Assembly: GCA_025353585.1 (NCBI GenBank)
Contig: JANXOM010000117.1
Location: 1-42,557 of the forward strand
Length of the DNA: 42,557 nt
Direction of reading: 5' to 3'
DNA from: Deltaproteobacteria bacterium
Lineage (GTDB): Bacteria > Myxococcota_A > Polyangia > Haliangiales > Haliangiaceae
Within the stretch, counting starts at the first letter, position 1, and every line of letters starts with the position of its first letter. The notes beneath the pieces are model-generated. The model had not been told where the DNA came from, ran no database searches, and saw nothing but the letters and a program-made list of their open reading frames with translations. This document shows, in pieces, positions 24,982 to 34,098 of this stretch. The position numbers were made by a program, and so were the translations under genes.

Positions 24982-25590
24982 ATGCAGCTGCGCGGCTTCT
25001 ATGCGGTGCTCGACCGCGAGGACGCGGCACTCGCCACGATGCTCGCGGCGCACGCGTGCGCGCTGCAGGTCCGGATCAAGACGGGCGGCGCCGAGCAGCT
25101 CGCCCGCGTGGCGCGGCTGGCGCAGCCGATCTGCCGCGCGGCCGGGATCCCGCTCGTCATCAACGACCGGCTGGACGTGGCGCTCGCGGTCGGCGCGGAC
25201 GGCGTTCACCTCGGGCAGACCGATCTCCCGCTCGCCGAGGCGCGCGCGGTCGCGGCGGGCCGGCTGTTCATCGGCGTCTCGACGCATGACGTCACGCAGG
25301 TGGCCGCCGCGTGCGCGGGCGGGGCGGATTACCTCGGCTTCGGGCCGGTCTATGCGACGCGGACGAAAGCGAACCCGGACCCCGTCCAGGGCCTCGTGGG
25401 GCTGCGGGCCGCCGTCGCCGTGGCCGGGATCACGCCCGTCGTGGCAATCGGCGGGATCACGCCGGCATTCGCGCGCGACCTCGTCGCCGCCGGGGCCTCT
25501 GCCCTGTGTGCGATCTCCGCGGTCAACGACGCTCCGGACCCCGTTGCCGTCGCACGCGCGCTGACAGCCGGCTACAGTGCCGGCGCTTGA
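24982..25590 (+). CDS. thiE: Thiamine-phosphate synthase (ThiE)
   Basis: ThiE joins hydroxymethylpyrimidine pyrophosphate to the thiazole phosphate to make thiamine phosphate. The 202-residue TIM barrel shows [50 protein letters not shown] and VVAIGGI, all standard family segments. The ATG at 24982 is chosen over a GTG at 24973, both immediately after the uvrB stop. It is the only thiamine gene in the window and has no TPP riboswitch ahead; it probably rides on the uvrB transcript. Confidence 0.93.
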   Translation: MQLRGFYAVLDREDAALATMLAAHACALQVRIKTGGAEQLARVARLAQPICRAAGIPLVINDRLDVALAVGADGVHLGQTDLPLAEARAVAAGRLFIGVSTHDVTQVAAACAGGADYLGFGPVYATRTKANPDPVQGLVGLRAAVAVAGITPVVAIGGITPAFARDLVAAGASALCAISAVNDAPDPVAVARALTAGYSAGA

Positions 25591-25652
25591 ATAGGCCGCG
25601 GTCGCCCCGCGTCCAACTCGCACTCAACCCCTCTTCACGGAAGAACCCGCTC

Positions 25653-25946
25653 ATGGCCAAGCTTGGAATGTTCGCGTCGCTCATCGCCCTCTGCGCGGTC
25701 TTCGGGATCGCCACGACGTCCTCGCCGGCCGAGAGCGCCGACGCGTGCGTGCGCAAGGACTTCAAGACCGAGCTCGTCAAGAACGCCTGCGCGAAGGGCG
25801 GTCAGGCCGAGGCGAAGGACCAGATGAAGGCCTTCATGAAGGACAAGAAGATCAAGAGCTGCAACCAGTGCCACTCGAAGCTGGCGCCGAGCTACGACCT
25901 CAAGCCGGACGGTCAGAAGCAGTACACGGACGCTGGCGGCAAGTAA
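25653..25946 (+). CDS. Small exported c-type cytochrome-like protein
   Basis: The 97-residue product has a Sec signal peptide (about 1-31) and one haem-attachment motif CNQCH at 70-74, so the mature protein of about 66 residues is predicted to carry one covalent haem in the periplasm. Two further cysteines (C32, C46) are present. The haem motif is in the C-terminal half, unlike class I cytochromes, and no obvious Met ligand follows it, so the axial ligand is unclear. No oxidase or reductase gene is adjacent. It converges on the CpoB-like gene with a 9-bp gap. Confidence 0.85.
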   Translation: MAKLGMFASLIALCAVFGIATTSSPAESADACVRKDFKTELVKNACAKGGQAEAKDQMKAFMKDKKIKSCNQCHSKLAPSYDLKPDGQKQYTDAGGK

Positions 25947-25955
25947 GCAGGCAAC

Positions 25956-26756
25956 TCAGCCGGAACACTTCGCGGTGTTCTTCTGGTCCTTCTTGACCTG
26001 CTTGTCGAGATCGTCGGCCTGCTTGCTGACGTTCGACTTCGCGTACTTCTGCTTGAGCAGCGCGAGATAAGCCCGCGCCTCGTCGCAGTTGCGGAGCGAC
26101 TGGGCCGCCATCGCCGCGAAGTAGAGGCCGTCGTCCGCGAGCGAGCTCGTCGGGTACGTCTCGTACAGCGACTTGTACGCGACGATCGCGTGGTCCCAGT
26201 CCTTCAGGTTCGTGTAGCTCTGCCCGCGGAAGTACTGCGCGTCCGGCGCGCGCGCGTGCTGCGGGTACTGCGCGACGAGCCGCTTGAAGATCTCCACCGC
26301 GTCCTGGTAGCGCGCGCCCTCGAACGCCTGGCTGCCGAGGCGCCAGAGGTCATCGCCGGACGACGTGGGCGCGGGCTTGCCGCTCTCGAGCTGCGTGAGC
26401 CGCGCGTCGAGCACGTCGAAGCGGCCGTCGACGCCTTTCTTGAGGACGTCCAGCTGCTGCTTCATGTCGTTCATGCTCGCGTTGACCGCGGTCACGAGGC
26501 CGTTCGCCGTGCGGACGTCATTGCGGAGCTGGTCGACATCGGCGCCGATGTCCGCGCTGTTGCGCTTGAGCAGCTTCGTCGCGTCGTCGAGCACCTGGTG
26601 GAGCTGGGAGATCTCCTCGTCGAGAGACTTCTCCTTCGTGTCGATGCGGCCCTGCAGCGTCGTCACGTCCTTGCGGACGGCGTCGCCCTGATCTTTCGGG
26701 TACCAGCAGGCCGTGAGGCCGACCGTGGCGAGGAGCGCGAGCTTCGTGGTGGACAT
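25956..26756 (-). CDS. CpoB/YbgF-like coiled-coil TPR lipoprotein
   Basis: In other bacteria CpoB (YbgF) links the Tol-Pal machine to peptidoglycan synthesis at division. This 266-residue protein has that layout: an N-terminal coiled coil (about 20-125) and three TPR-like units (about 135-250, for example ARAPDAQYFRGQSYTNLKDW and SSLADDGLYFAAMAAQS). It starts with a lipobox, LLATVGLTAC, with the predicted lipidated Cys at 17 and no Asp at +2, suggesting outer-membrane sorting; CpoB proteins are usually soluble. The ATG at 26756 is preceded by GGAAGGG. It follows the Pal-like gene by 14 bp. Confidence 0.88.
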   Translation of the reverse strand: MSTTKLALLATVGLTACWYPKDQGDAVRKDVTTLQGRIDTKEKSLDEEISQLHQVLDDATKLLKRNSADIGADVDQLRNDVRTANGLVTAVNASMNDMKQQLDVLKKGVDGRFDVLDARLTQLESGKPAPTSSGDDLWRLGSQAFEGARYQDAVEIFKRLVAQYPQHARAPDAQYFRGQSYTNLKDWDHAIVAYKSLYETYPTSSLADDGLYFAAMAAQSLRNCDEARAYLALLKQKYAKSNVSKQADDLDKQVKKDQKNTAKCSG

Positions 26757-26770
26757 GGGATCCCTTCCGG

Positions 26771-27556
26771 CTAGTGCCACTGGAACTCGACGCGGCGGTC
26801 CTTGTCGTCGCCGAGGCCCGTCGGCTGGGTCTCGCCCTTCGGGACGACCTGCATGCGCGCCGGATCGGTGCCGAGGCGGGCGAGGTAGTCCGCGACCGCC
26901 TGCGCGCGGCGCTCGGACAGCGCGATGTTGTATTCCTCGGTCCCCGACGTATCGGTGTGGCCGGAGAGGTAGACGCTCTTGCCCTTCGTCTTCTCGATGC
27001 ACGCCGCGTCCTGGTCGAGGCGATCGCGCTCGCTCGGGTTCACCGACGAGTCATCGAAGCCGAAGTAGACGGCCTGCAGCGGGCACGAGGCATCCGACGG
27101 GGTGACGCTCGCGTTCGCCTTGACGCACGCCCCGGCCTTGCAGTCCTCGTCGTCGGCGCAGTCCTTGTCCTGGGTGCACTTGTTGGCCTTGGCGCAGGCG
27201 CCCGCGTTGCACTTCCCGCCGGGTCCGCACTCGCCGTCGGACGCGCACGCCTTGCACGCGCCGGCCTGGCAGACCTTGCCCAGGGCGCACTGGTCATCGC
27301 GCTCGCACTCGTTCTGCGCGCTGCACGCCGACGTCTTCGCGTCGCAGTGCTCGCCCTTGGGACAATCGCTGTCGGCGGCGCACTGCACGCACTTGTTCTC
27401 GACGCAGACCTGCGGCGTCGTGCAGTCCTTGTTCGTCTTGCACGCCGGCGTCTTGGGCTTCTTGTCGGTGCAGGCCCCCGCGAGCACGAAGCAACACGCG
27501 AGCGAAACAGCCGCGATCACGACGGCCCCGAGACGAGGTCGTGCCCTGGAGTCCAT
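26771..27556 (-). CDS. Pal-like OmpA-domain lipoprotein with five Cys-rich repeats
   Basis: The 261-residue protein begins with a hydrophobic signal and a likely lipid-modified Cys29 (LAGAC). Residues 39-144 contain five tandem units of pattern C-x5-C-x5-C-x4/5-C. A C-terminal OmpA domain (about 160-261) follows, with YFGFDDSSVN and the peptidoglycan-binding GHTDTSGTEEYNIALSERRA, where the key Asp and Arg are present. It should anchor the outer membrane to peptidoglycan. The CpoB-like gene downstream supports a Tol-Pal role, but tolA, tolB, tolQ and tolR are not in the window. The repeats are absent from standard Pal. Confidence 0.88.
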   Translation of the reverse strand: MDSRARPRLGAVVIAAVSLACCFVLAGACTDKKPKTPACKTNKDCTTPQVCVENKCVQCAADSDCPKGEHCDAKTSACSAQNECERDDQCALGKVCQAGACKACASDGECGPGGKCNAGACAKANKCTQDKDCADDEDCKAGACVKANASVTPSDASCPLQAVYFGFDDSSVNPSERDRLDQDAACIEKTKGKSVYLSGHTDTSGTEEYNIALSERRAQAVADYLARLGTDPARMQVVPKGETQPTGLGDDKDRRVEFQWH

Positions 27557-27562
27557 GCCTGG

Positions 27563-27591
27563 AACCTAAATGGATGCGAGGGCTTAGTCAA
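27563..27591 (-). promoter_or_regulatory. Candidate promoter for the Pal-like gene
   Basis: On the minus strand TTGACT (27586-27591) and TAGGTT (27563-27568) are separated by 17 bp. The -35 matches 5/6 and the -10 only 3/6. The predicted start would fall on or next to the ATG at 27556. Confidence 0.4.
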
Positions 27592-27642
27592 TTGTACGGG
27601 GCACTCCCCGCCCCATCGGCGAAGCCGACCGGGCCCCACCCC

Positions 27643-27666
27643 ACTTGACTCGCGGGCCCGTCAAGT
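27643..27666. promoter_or_regulatory. Dyad upstream of the response-regulator gene
   Basis: ACTTGAC (27643-27649) and GTCAAGT (27660-27666) form perfect 7-bp arms with a 10-bp spacer, ending 16 bp before the GTG of the response regulator. It is a candidate self-binding site for that regulator. Two short hairpins (27597-27610 and 27616-27628) lie just upstream. Confidence 0.45.
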
Positions 27667-27682
27667 CTGGTAGCTTGCGACG

Positions 27683-29044
<1,362 letters not shown>

Positions 29045-29070
29045 GTCCTCGAGCACGCACGAGCGCTCCG

Positions 29071-30759
29071 TTAGAACGTGCAGCCGCCCGCGGTGCAGGT
29101 GCCGCCGGCGGGGCAGATGTTCGAGCCCTCGCACGCGGCGTAGCAGCGCGAGCCGTCGGTGCCGTTCGCGCAGACGAGGCCGTCGTTGCAGGGGGGCAGG
29201 CCGGCGCCGCAGGTGGCGCCCGAGATGCTCTTCGCGTCGTCGAACGGCGGATAGATGATGCGAGCGCGCACCGCGAGGCCCGAGATATCAGGGGCGAGCG
29301 CGCTGGCGTCGTTCCACGCGACGACGAAGCTGTCGGCCAGCGCGAGCGTCGACGGGTTTATCTGGTTCGCGAGTGTCGTCGTGGGGATCAGGAACGCGTC
29401 ACCGACCGGCGCGCCTGACGGGCGCAGCACGCGGCCAAAGACGCCGCAGCCCTGGCCATCGCCGTTGGCCGCGCAGCCGTGCCACGCGACGAGGATCGCC
29501 CCGTCGGCGCGCGTCGCGACCGCCGCCGCGAACTGCGATGCGAAGTCGGAGCCGGACTTGTCGGTGACGAGCGTCGGCCCGCCCATCGCTGCCCCCGCCG
29601 CCGACACGCGGTACATCTCGATCTTGCCGGGGACGCTCTCGTCGAAGTCGCTGTACCAGCGCACGATCACCGCGTAGCCGGCCCCGCCGAGCGGCACCAC
29701 GCGGACGTGCTGCGCGGCGAGCGTGCTCGAGTGCGCGACGAGGAGCGTGTCGGCGGTGGTCGTGACGTTGCTCGTGGTGGCGCCGCGGACGTGGACGTCG
29801 CCGCCGGAGATCCACGCGTAGAGCAGCGTGTTGCCGCTCGCGCCCACGTGCGCGCGATGCGCCGCGACCGTGCCCGCCGGCGGCGAGAGCGTGATCGGCG
29901 AGCCGACGGGCGAGCAGTCGGGCTTGACGATGACGCCGCGGACCTGGAGCGTCGAGGTGGTCGCGTTGTCCGAGTTCCAGCTGACGGCGAAGTTGCCGTT
30001 CGCGAGCCCGACGGCGGACACGACATCCGTGCCGAGCTCCGCGGCGACGAGCGTCTCGGCGGCGGCCGCCGTGCCCGTCGCGTCGAGCGGCCGGCAGCTG
30101 ATCCCATCGGTGGCCGGCGTCGTCGTGTCGTCGTGCGAGTCCCACAAGAGGACCGTCCTCGTCATCGCGGCGGCGGCCGTGGGCGTCGAGAGGAAGTTCG
30201 TCAGGACGGTGGTGATGTTGAACTGGTTTGCGCCCGCGCCGACGACGGTGTCCACCGGCTGCCCCGTCGCGCTGAAGCGCCGCGCGTACAGGTTGCACGC
30301 GGTATTGCAGTCGTCGCGGAAGCCCGCGATCCACGTGCCATCGCCGGTGGCGGCGAGCTGCGTGCCGGTCGCCTCGAAGTCGTCCGAGAGGTACTGGTCC
30401 ATCGGGAACTCGGTGTTCACGACGAAGTCGGCGGTGTCCAGCGTGACGCTCGCGGCCGCCGTGGCGAGGACCGCCGTGACGACGCCGTGGCCCACGAGGA
30501 GCTGGTTCGCGTCGAGGGCGGAGATGTCGACGGCGAGAGCACCGGTCGCCGCCGGCGACGACACGCTGAACGTGACGGGGAACGGATGGCCGGCGAGCGG
30601 GAGGTCATTCGTGAGCGTCGCGCCGCCGTTCGTGAGCGTGACGCGCAGCGCGGTCGCGCCGACCACCGCGGGCTTCGTCTCCACCGTGATGACGACGTAG
30701 GCGTCGCCGCCGCCGCACGCTGCGAGCAGCACCCCCGCGAGGACGAGGCCCGCCTTCAT
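29071..30759 (-). CDS. Lipoprotein with about seven propeller-like repeats and Cys-rich end
   Basis: From the ATG at 30759 the 562-residue protein has a lipoprotein signal (MKAGLVLAGVLLAAC). About seven units of 45-55 residues follow, each with a core like FAVSWNSD or ILVAWHG, then a charged or Gly turn, then GxxxR..x(S/P)G.P.G (for example VFGRVLRPSGAPVGDAF and LYARRFSATGQPV). This spacing suggests a seven-bladed beta-propeller. The end is Cys-rich (CNDGLVCANG, CPAGGTCTAGGC). No catalytic motif is visible; surface binding is inferred. Its ATG overlaps the TPR gene stop by 4 bp. Confidence 0.85.
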   Translation of the reverse strand: MKAGLVLAGVLLAACGGGDAYVVITVETKPAVVGATALRVTLTNGGATLTNDLPLAGHPFPVTFSVSSPAATGALAVDISALDANQLLVGHGVVTAVLATAAASVTLDTADFVVNTEFPMDQYLSDDFEATGTQLAATGDGTWIAGFRDDCNTACNLYARRFSATGQPVDTVVGAGANQFNITTVLTNFLSTPTAAAAMTRTVLLWDSHDDTTTPATDGISCRPLDATGTAAAAETLVAAELGTDVVSAVGLANGNFAVSWNSDNATTSTLQVRGVIVKPDCSPVGSPITLSPPAGTVAAHRAHVGASGNTLLYAWISGGDVHVRGATTSNVTTTADTLLVAHSSTLAAQHVRVVPLGGAGYAVIVRWYSDFDESVPGKIEMYRVSAAGAAMGGPTLVTDKSGSDFASQFAAAVATRADGAILVAWHGCAANGDGQGCGVFGRVLRPSGAPVGDAFLIPTTTLANQINPSTLALADSFVVAWNDASALAPDISGLAVRARIIYPPFDDAKSISGATCGAGLPPCNDGLVCANGTDGSRCYAACEGSNICPAGGTCTAGGCTF

Positions 30760-31349
30760 GGCGCGGGCACCGGGATGTTGCCCAGATCGGTGCCGGGCGC
30801 GCCGCTGCGTGAAGCAGCGTAGATGCCCACGCCGGCCGCGACCCCCACGACGGCCACGCCGGTCCAGAACCACCACTTCTTGTACACCGGGGCGCCCGGG
30901 TGGTCGTGCGAATCCGCGGGCGGCGGGTCGGGCGGCTGCTCCGGCGGCGGGCGCGTGGGGCGGTCGATGCCCATCTTGTGCGCCTCGCCCTTGGCCTGCT
31001 TGTCCTCGAGGTCGGCGATGGTCCGCTCGACCTTGTCGCGGTTGTCCGCGTCGGGCAGGAGCTGGAGGTACTTCTTGTAGCTGAAGATCGCGGAGTCGTA
31101 GTCGCCCAGCCCGCGGTGGCACTGCGCGATGTTGAACAAGATCTGCGGGATCGGCTTGGCGTCATACGCCTTCTGGTACTCGTCGAGCGCGTCGGCGAAC
31201 TTGCCGAGGTTGTAGAGCTTCTGGCCGCGCTCGAAGTGCTTCTTCGCCGCCTTCGTCTCGGCGTCCTCGGCGAACGCCACGCGCGGCGCCGCGCCGGCGA
31301 GCAGGATCGGGGCGAGGGCGAGCAGCGCGGCGAAGCGGTACGGCGTCAT
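30756..31349 (-). CDS. TPR protein with C-terminal membrane anchor
   Basis: This 197-residue protein has a Sec signal (about 1-27, AFA-ED cleavage), two to three TPR-like helices (residues 30-120, including ALDEYQKAYDAKPIPQILFNIAQ and DYDSAIFSYKKYLQL), a Pro-rich spacer (about 128-155) and a C-terminal membrane segment (about 158-180). The TPR domain would face the periplasm. It is joined by ATGA overlaps to the kinase upstream and the lipoprotein downstream, so all three are probably made together. A partner or scaffold role is inferred. Confidence 0.85.
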   Translation of the reverse strand: MTPYRFAALLALAPILLAGAAPRVAFAEDAETKAAKKHFERGQKLYNLGKFADALDEYQKAYDAKPIPQILFNIAQCHRGLGDYDSAIFSYKKYLQLLPDADNRDKVERTIADLEDKQAKGEAHKMGIDRPTRPPPEQPPDPPPADSHDHPGAPVYKKWWFWTGVAVVGVAAGVGIYAASRSGAPGTDLGNIPVPAP

Positions 31350-33418
31350 TTCTTGCGGAACGGGTCGAGCGTCTCGGACTGGTCGACCGTGTCCCCGGGC
31401 TTCCTGCCGTCGGGCTTCTTCGGCACGGGCTTCGGGTCTTCGGCAACGGCGGGTCTCGGATCGTCGGCGCCGAGGGGCCTGGGCTCCATGGTAACGGGCT
31501 TCGGTTCTCCGCGCGGCCGGCCGGGGCGCGGGGGGCGGACCGGATGCGGCGGCGTCCCCGGCGGGCTCGGGATCGGGGGGGCCGGATCGAGCCCGACCGG
31601 TGTCCCCGGCAGGCGGTCGAGCGTCGCGTGCAGCTCGGGGTGCGCGGCGGTCAGATCGACCACCACGTGCTTGTCCTGATAGCCGGCCTCGCGCACGACG
31701 AACGCCCGCTGATCGGTCGCGCCGCCATCGCCGAGGTCGACGTTCATCGAGCACGGCGTGCGGCACAGCTCCGCCGAGCGCCCGTCCGCGAACACGCCCG
31801 CCTGCGGCAGCGAGTCGAAGCGCACCGCGACGAGCTTCGGCGCGATCGGCGTCGCGGGAGCCGCGGGGCCCGCCGCCGCGACAGGGGCGATGACCGCCAC
31901 GGCGGGCGCGGGCGGGCGCGGGTCGGCGCCGCGCGCGTAGAACACGGCCGCGGTGATCCCGAGGCCGACCGCGATGACGCCGCCCATGGCCCACACCCAC
32001 CACGGGGTCGGCTGCGGCGTGGTCACGAACGTGCTCGGCATGTGCGTCATCTGCGCCATGCTCGGCATCGGCGAGACCTGCACGCTGTAGTTCGCGCTCG
32101 TCCCGAGCACCGGGCTCGATGGCAGCACGGGGTACGCGGCGGACGGAATGCCGCCCGGCTGCGGCGTCGAGTGCGGCGGCGGCGCGAGCGGCAGCGCCAG
32201 GCTCGTTTGCATGCCGACGGGGCGCATCGCGCTCTGATAGCCGACGGCGCTGTAGCTCGCCGAGTGCGACGCGTGCGGATCGCCGCCGAGCATGTGCAGC
32301 AGCCCGTCGCGCAGCTCGAGGATGTGGCCGAAGCGCTGAGCGGGCTCCTTCTCGAGGCACTTGAGGATCAGCGCCTCGATGCGGACGTCGAGGTCCTTGC
32401 CGCCGGCAGTCGCCCGCGGACGCACCGGCATCTCCGTGAGGTGCTTGCGGACGTACTCGCCGAACGACCGGCCGCGGAACATGGGTTGGCCGCAGAACAG
32501 CTCGTACATGATCGCGCCGAGCGAGTAGATGTCGCTGCGGTGATCGATCGCCATGCCGCCCGCCTGCTCGGGCGACATGTAGGCGGGCGTCCCGATCACC
32601 GAGCCGGCCTGGGTCTGGAAGCCGAGGTCTTCATCGTCGCGGTTGAGCAGCTTGGCCACGCCGAAATCGAGGAGCTTCACGAGCTCGGCGCCGTCCGAGG
32701 TCGGCACGACGATGACGTTGTCCGGCTTGAGGTCGCGGTGGATCACGCCGACGGCGTGGGCGGCGCCGAGGCCGTCGCAGATCTGCACGAGCACGGCGAG
32801 CGCGCGGGGCAGATCGATCCCGCTCCGCGCCCACTTGCCGAGCGAGACGCCGGACAGGAGCTCCATGATGATGAACGTGGTGCCGTCGCCGAGCTCGACG
32901 AAGTCCGTGACGTCGACGATGTTGCGGTGCCGGACACGGTTGACGGTGCGCGCCTCCTGGAAGAAGCGCGCGACGGCGTCGCGGCGGCGGGCGTAGTCGC
33001 TGCGCAGGAGCTTGAGCGCGACCTCGCGGCCGAGCTTGACGTGCTCGGCGCGGTACACGTAGCCCATGCCGCCCTTGCCGAGGAGCTCGATGACCTGGTC
33101 GCTGCCGAGCTGGGCGCCGAGGCGGAGCTCGGGGTCATCGGAGCTCGCGGCGAGCGACGGAGAGCGCGAGCTCGAGGCGCGGCTGGGCGTGGGCTCAGGC
33201 GGCGGCAGGGTGCGGCGCTGCGCTGAGGGCGACTCGATGCGCGTGCTGCGCTCGCGCTTCTCGTGCGTGCCGAGGGCGAGCGACGGGTGGGAGATCGCGC
33301 TGTCGTCGAGATCGTCGTCGGATGGTTCGAGCTCGAGCTGGAGCGATTGGGTGGGCTCACGCGCACCTTCGCGCGCCGGCGGCGCGGACGGACGTGAACG
33401 CGGATCGCGAGTCGTCAT
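31346..33418 (-). CDS. Membrane-spanning Ser/Thr protein kinase with PEGA-like external domain
   Basis: The 690-residue protein is a eukaryotic-like (Hanks-type) kinase. After a Ser/Pro-rich N-terminal region (1-105) the kinase domain has the Gly loop GKGGMGYVY (114-122), catalytic Lys136 (VALKLL), HRDLKPDN (228-235), DFG (251-253) and GTPAYMSPEQ, so it looks active. A low-complexity linker leads to one membrane segment (about 473-494), then a PEGA-like beta domain (about 525-600) with a Pro-rich tail. I start it at the ATG at 33418; 16 extra upstream codons would add an unlikely hydrophobic N-terminus. Confidence 0.92.
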   Translation of the reverse strand: MTTRDPRSRPSAPPAREGAREPTQSLQLELEPSDDDLDDSAISHPSLALGTHEKRERSTRIESPSAQRRTLPPPEPTPSRASSSRSPSLAASSDDPELRLGAQLGSDQVIELLGKGGMGYVYRAEHVKLGREVALKLLRSDYARRRDAVARFFQEARTVNRVRHRNIVDVTDFVELGDGTTFIIMELLSGVSLGKWARSGIDLPRALAVLVQICDGLGAAHAVGVIHRDLKPDNVIVVPTSDGAELVKLLDFGVAKLLNRDDEDLGFQTQAGSVIGTPAYMSPEQAGGMAIDHRSDIYSLGAIMYELFCGQPMFRGRSFGEYVRKHLTEMPVRPRATAGGKDLDVRIEALILKCLEKEPAQRFGHILELRDGLLHMLGGDPHASHSASYSAVGYQSAMRPVGMQTSLALPLAPPPHSTPQPGGIPSAAYPVLPSSPVLGTSANYSVQVSPMPSMAQMTHMPSTFVTTPQPTPWWVWAMGGVIAVGLGITAAVFYARGADPRPPAPAVAVIAPVAAAGPAAPATPIAPKLVAVRFDSLPQAGVFADGRSAELCRTPCSMNVDLGDGGATDQRAFVVREAGYQDKHVVVDLTAAHPELHATLDRLPGTPVGLDPAPPIPSPPGTPPHPVRPPRPGRPRGEPKPVTMEPRPLGADDPRPAVAEDPKPVPKKPDGRKPGDTVDQSETLDPFRKK

Positions 33419-33432
33419 GCCCAGAAGCGCTG

Positions 33433-33462
33433 AGTGTACGATCCAAACGTAGATCGCAGCAA
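33433..33462 (-). promoter_or_regulatory. Weak candidate promoter for the kinase gene
   Basis: On the minus strand TTGCTG (33457-33462) and TACACT (33433-33438) are separated by 18 bp, with 3/6 and 4/6 matches. It lies in the 92-bp gap between the HEAT-like gene and the kinase and suggests the kinase could be transcribed on its own. Confidence 0.3.
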
Positions 33463-33510
33463 CCAAACGATTCCGCTGGGTTGGCTGTGACCAGGGTTAC
33501 GCGAACCGCG

Positions 33511-34098
33511 CTACGACGGGCTACAGGTGGCCAGCACCCGCAGGGCCTCGGAGATGGCGAGCTTGACCTGCACGCTCGTCTCGCCCCCCGCGCGGACGTG
33601 GAGGGGCGTCGCGGCGCTCGTGTCGCACAATTCGCCGAGCGCGCGGGCGGTGGTGGCGCGCACGTCGCGCGAGCCATCGTTGAGGTGGCCGGCGAGCAGG
33701 GCCTCGTCGGCTGGCTCGGCGTGGCCGCCGGCGGCGAGGGCCCCGAGCGACTCGATGGCCGCGCGCAGGACCAGCACCCGCGAGCCGCTCTGAGCGCCGG
33801 AGCTCGCGCCGATGATCGCGACCAGCGCGTCGTGCGGGACGCTACCGCTCGCGGGGAACTCGGCGAGGCCGCGGATCGCGCGCAGCTGGACGCCGGTGTC
33901 GCCGGAGCTGTCCTGCGCGATCGCGGCGAGCCCGGTCACCGCCTCGGCGCTGCCCGAGAACGCGGCCACGAAGTCGGCGCTCGACGCCAGCGCGTCGGTT
34001 GAGGTCAGCGCCAGCACCACCACCGACGTCGGCGTGTCACCGTGCGCGCTGGCCACGAACGCGAGCAGGGCGAGCCCGACGGTGCACGCGCGCCTCAT
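33511..34098 (-). CDS. Exported HEAT-like repeat protein
   Basis: The 195-residue product has a Sec signal (MRRACTVGLALLAFVASAHG, cleavage near SAHG-DT), then repeated helical pairs of HEAT type: GVQLRAIRGLAEF, LVLRAAIESLGAL, SRDVRATTARALGEL and SVQVKLAISEALRVL. Such repeats are usually protein-binding scaffolds; no enzyme motif is seen. Its ATG overlaps the stop of the metalloprotease-like lipoprotein gene by 4 bp, so the two are probably co-translated. Confidence 0.82.
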   Translation of the reverse strand: MRRACTVGLALLAFVASAHGDTPTSVVVLALTSTDALASSADFVAAFSGSAEAVTGLAAIAQDSSGDTGVQLRAIRGLAEFPASGSVPHDALVAIIGASSGAQSGSRVLVLRAAIESLGALAAGGHAEPADEALLAGHLNDGSRDVRATTARALGELCDTSAATPLHVRAGGETSVQVKLAISEALRVLATCSPS

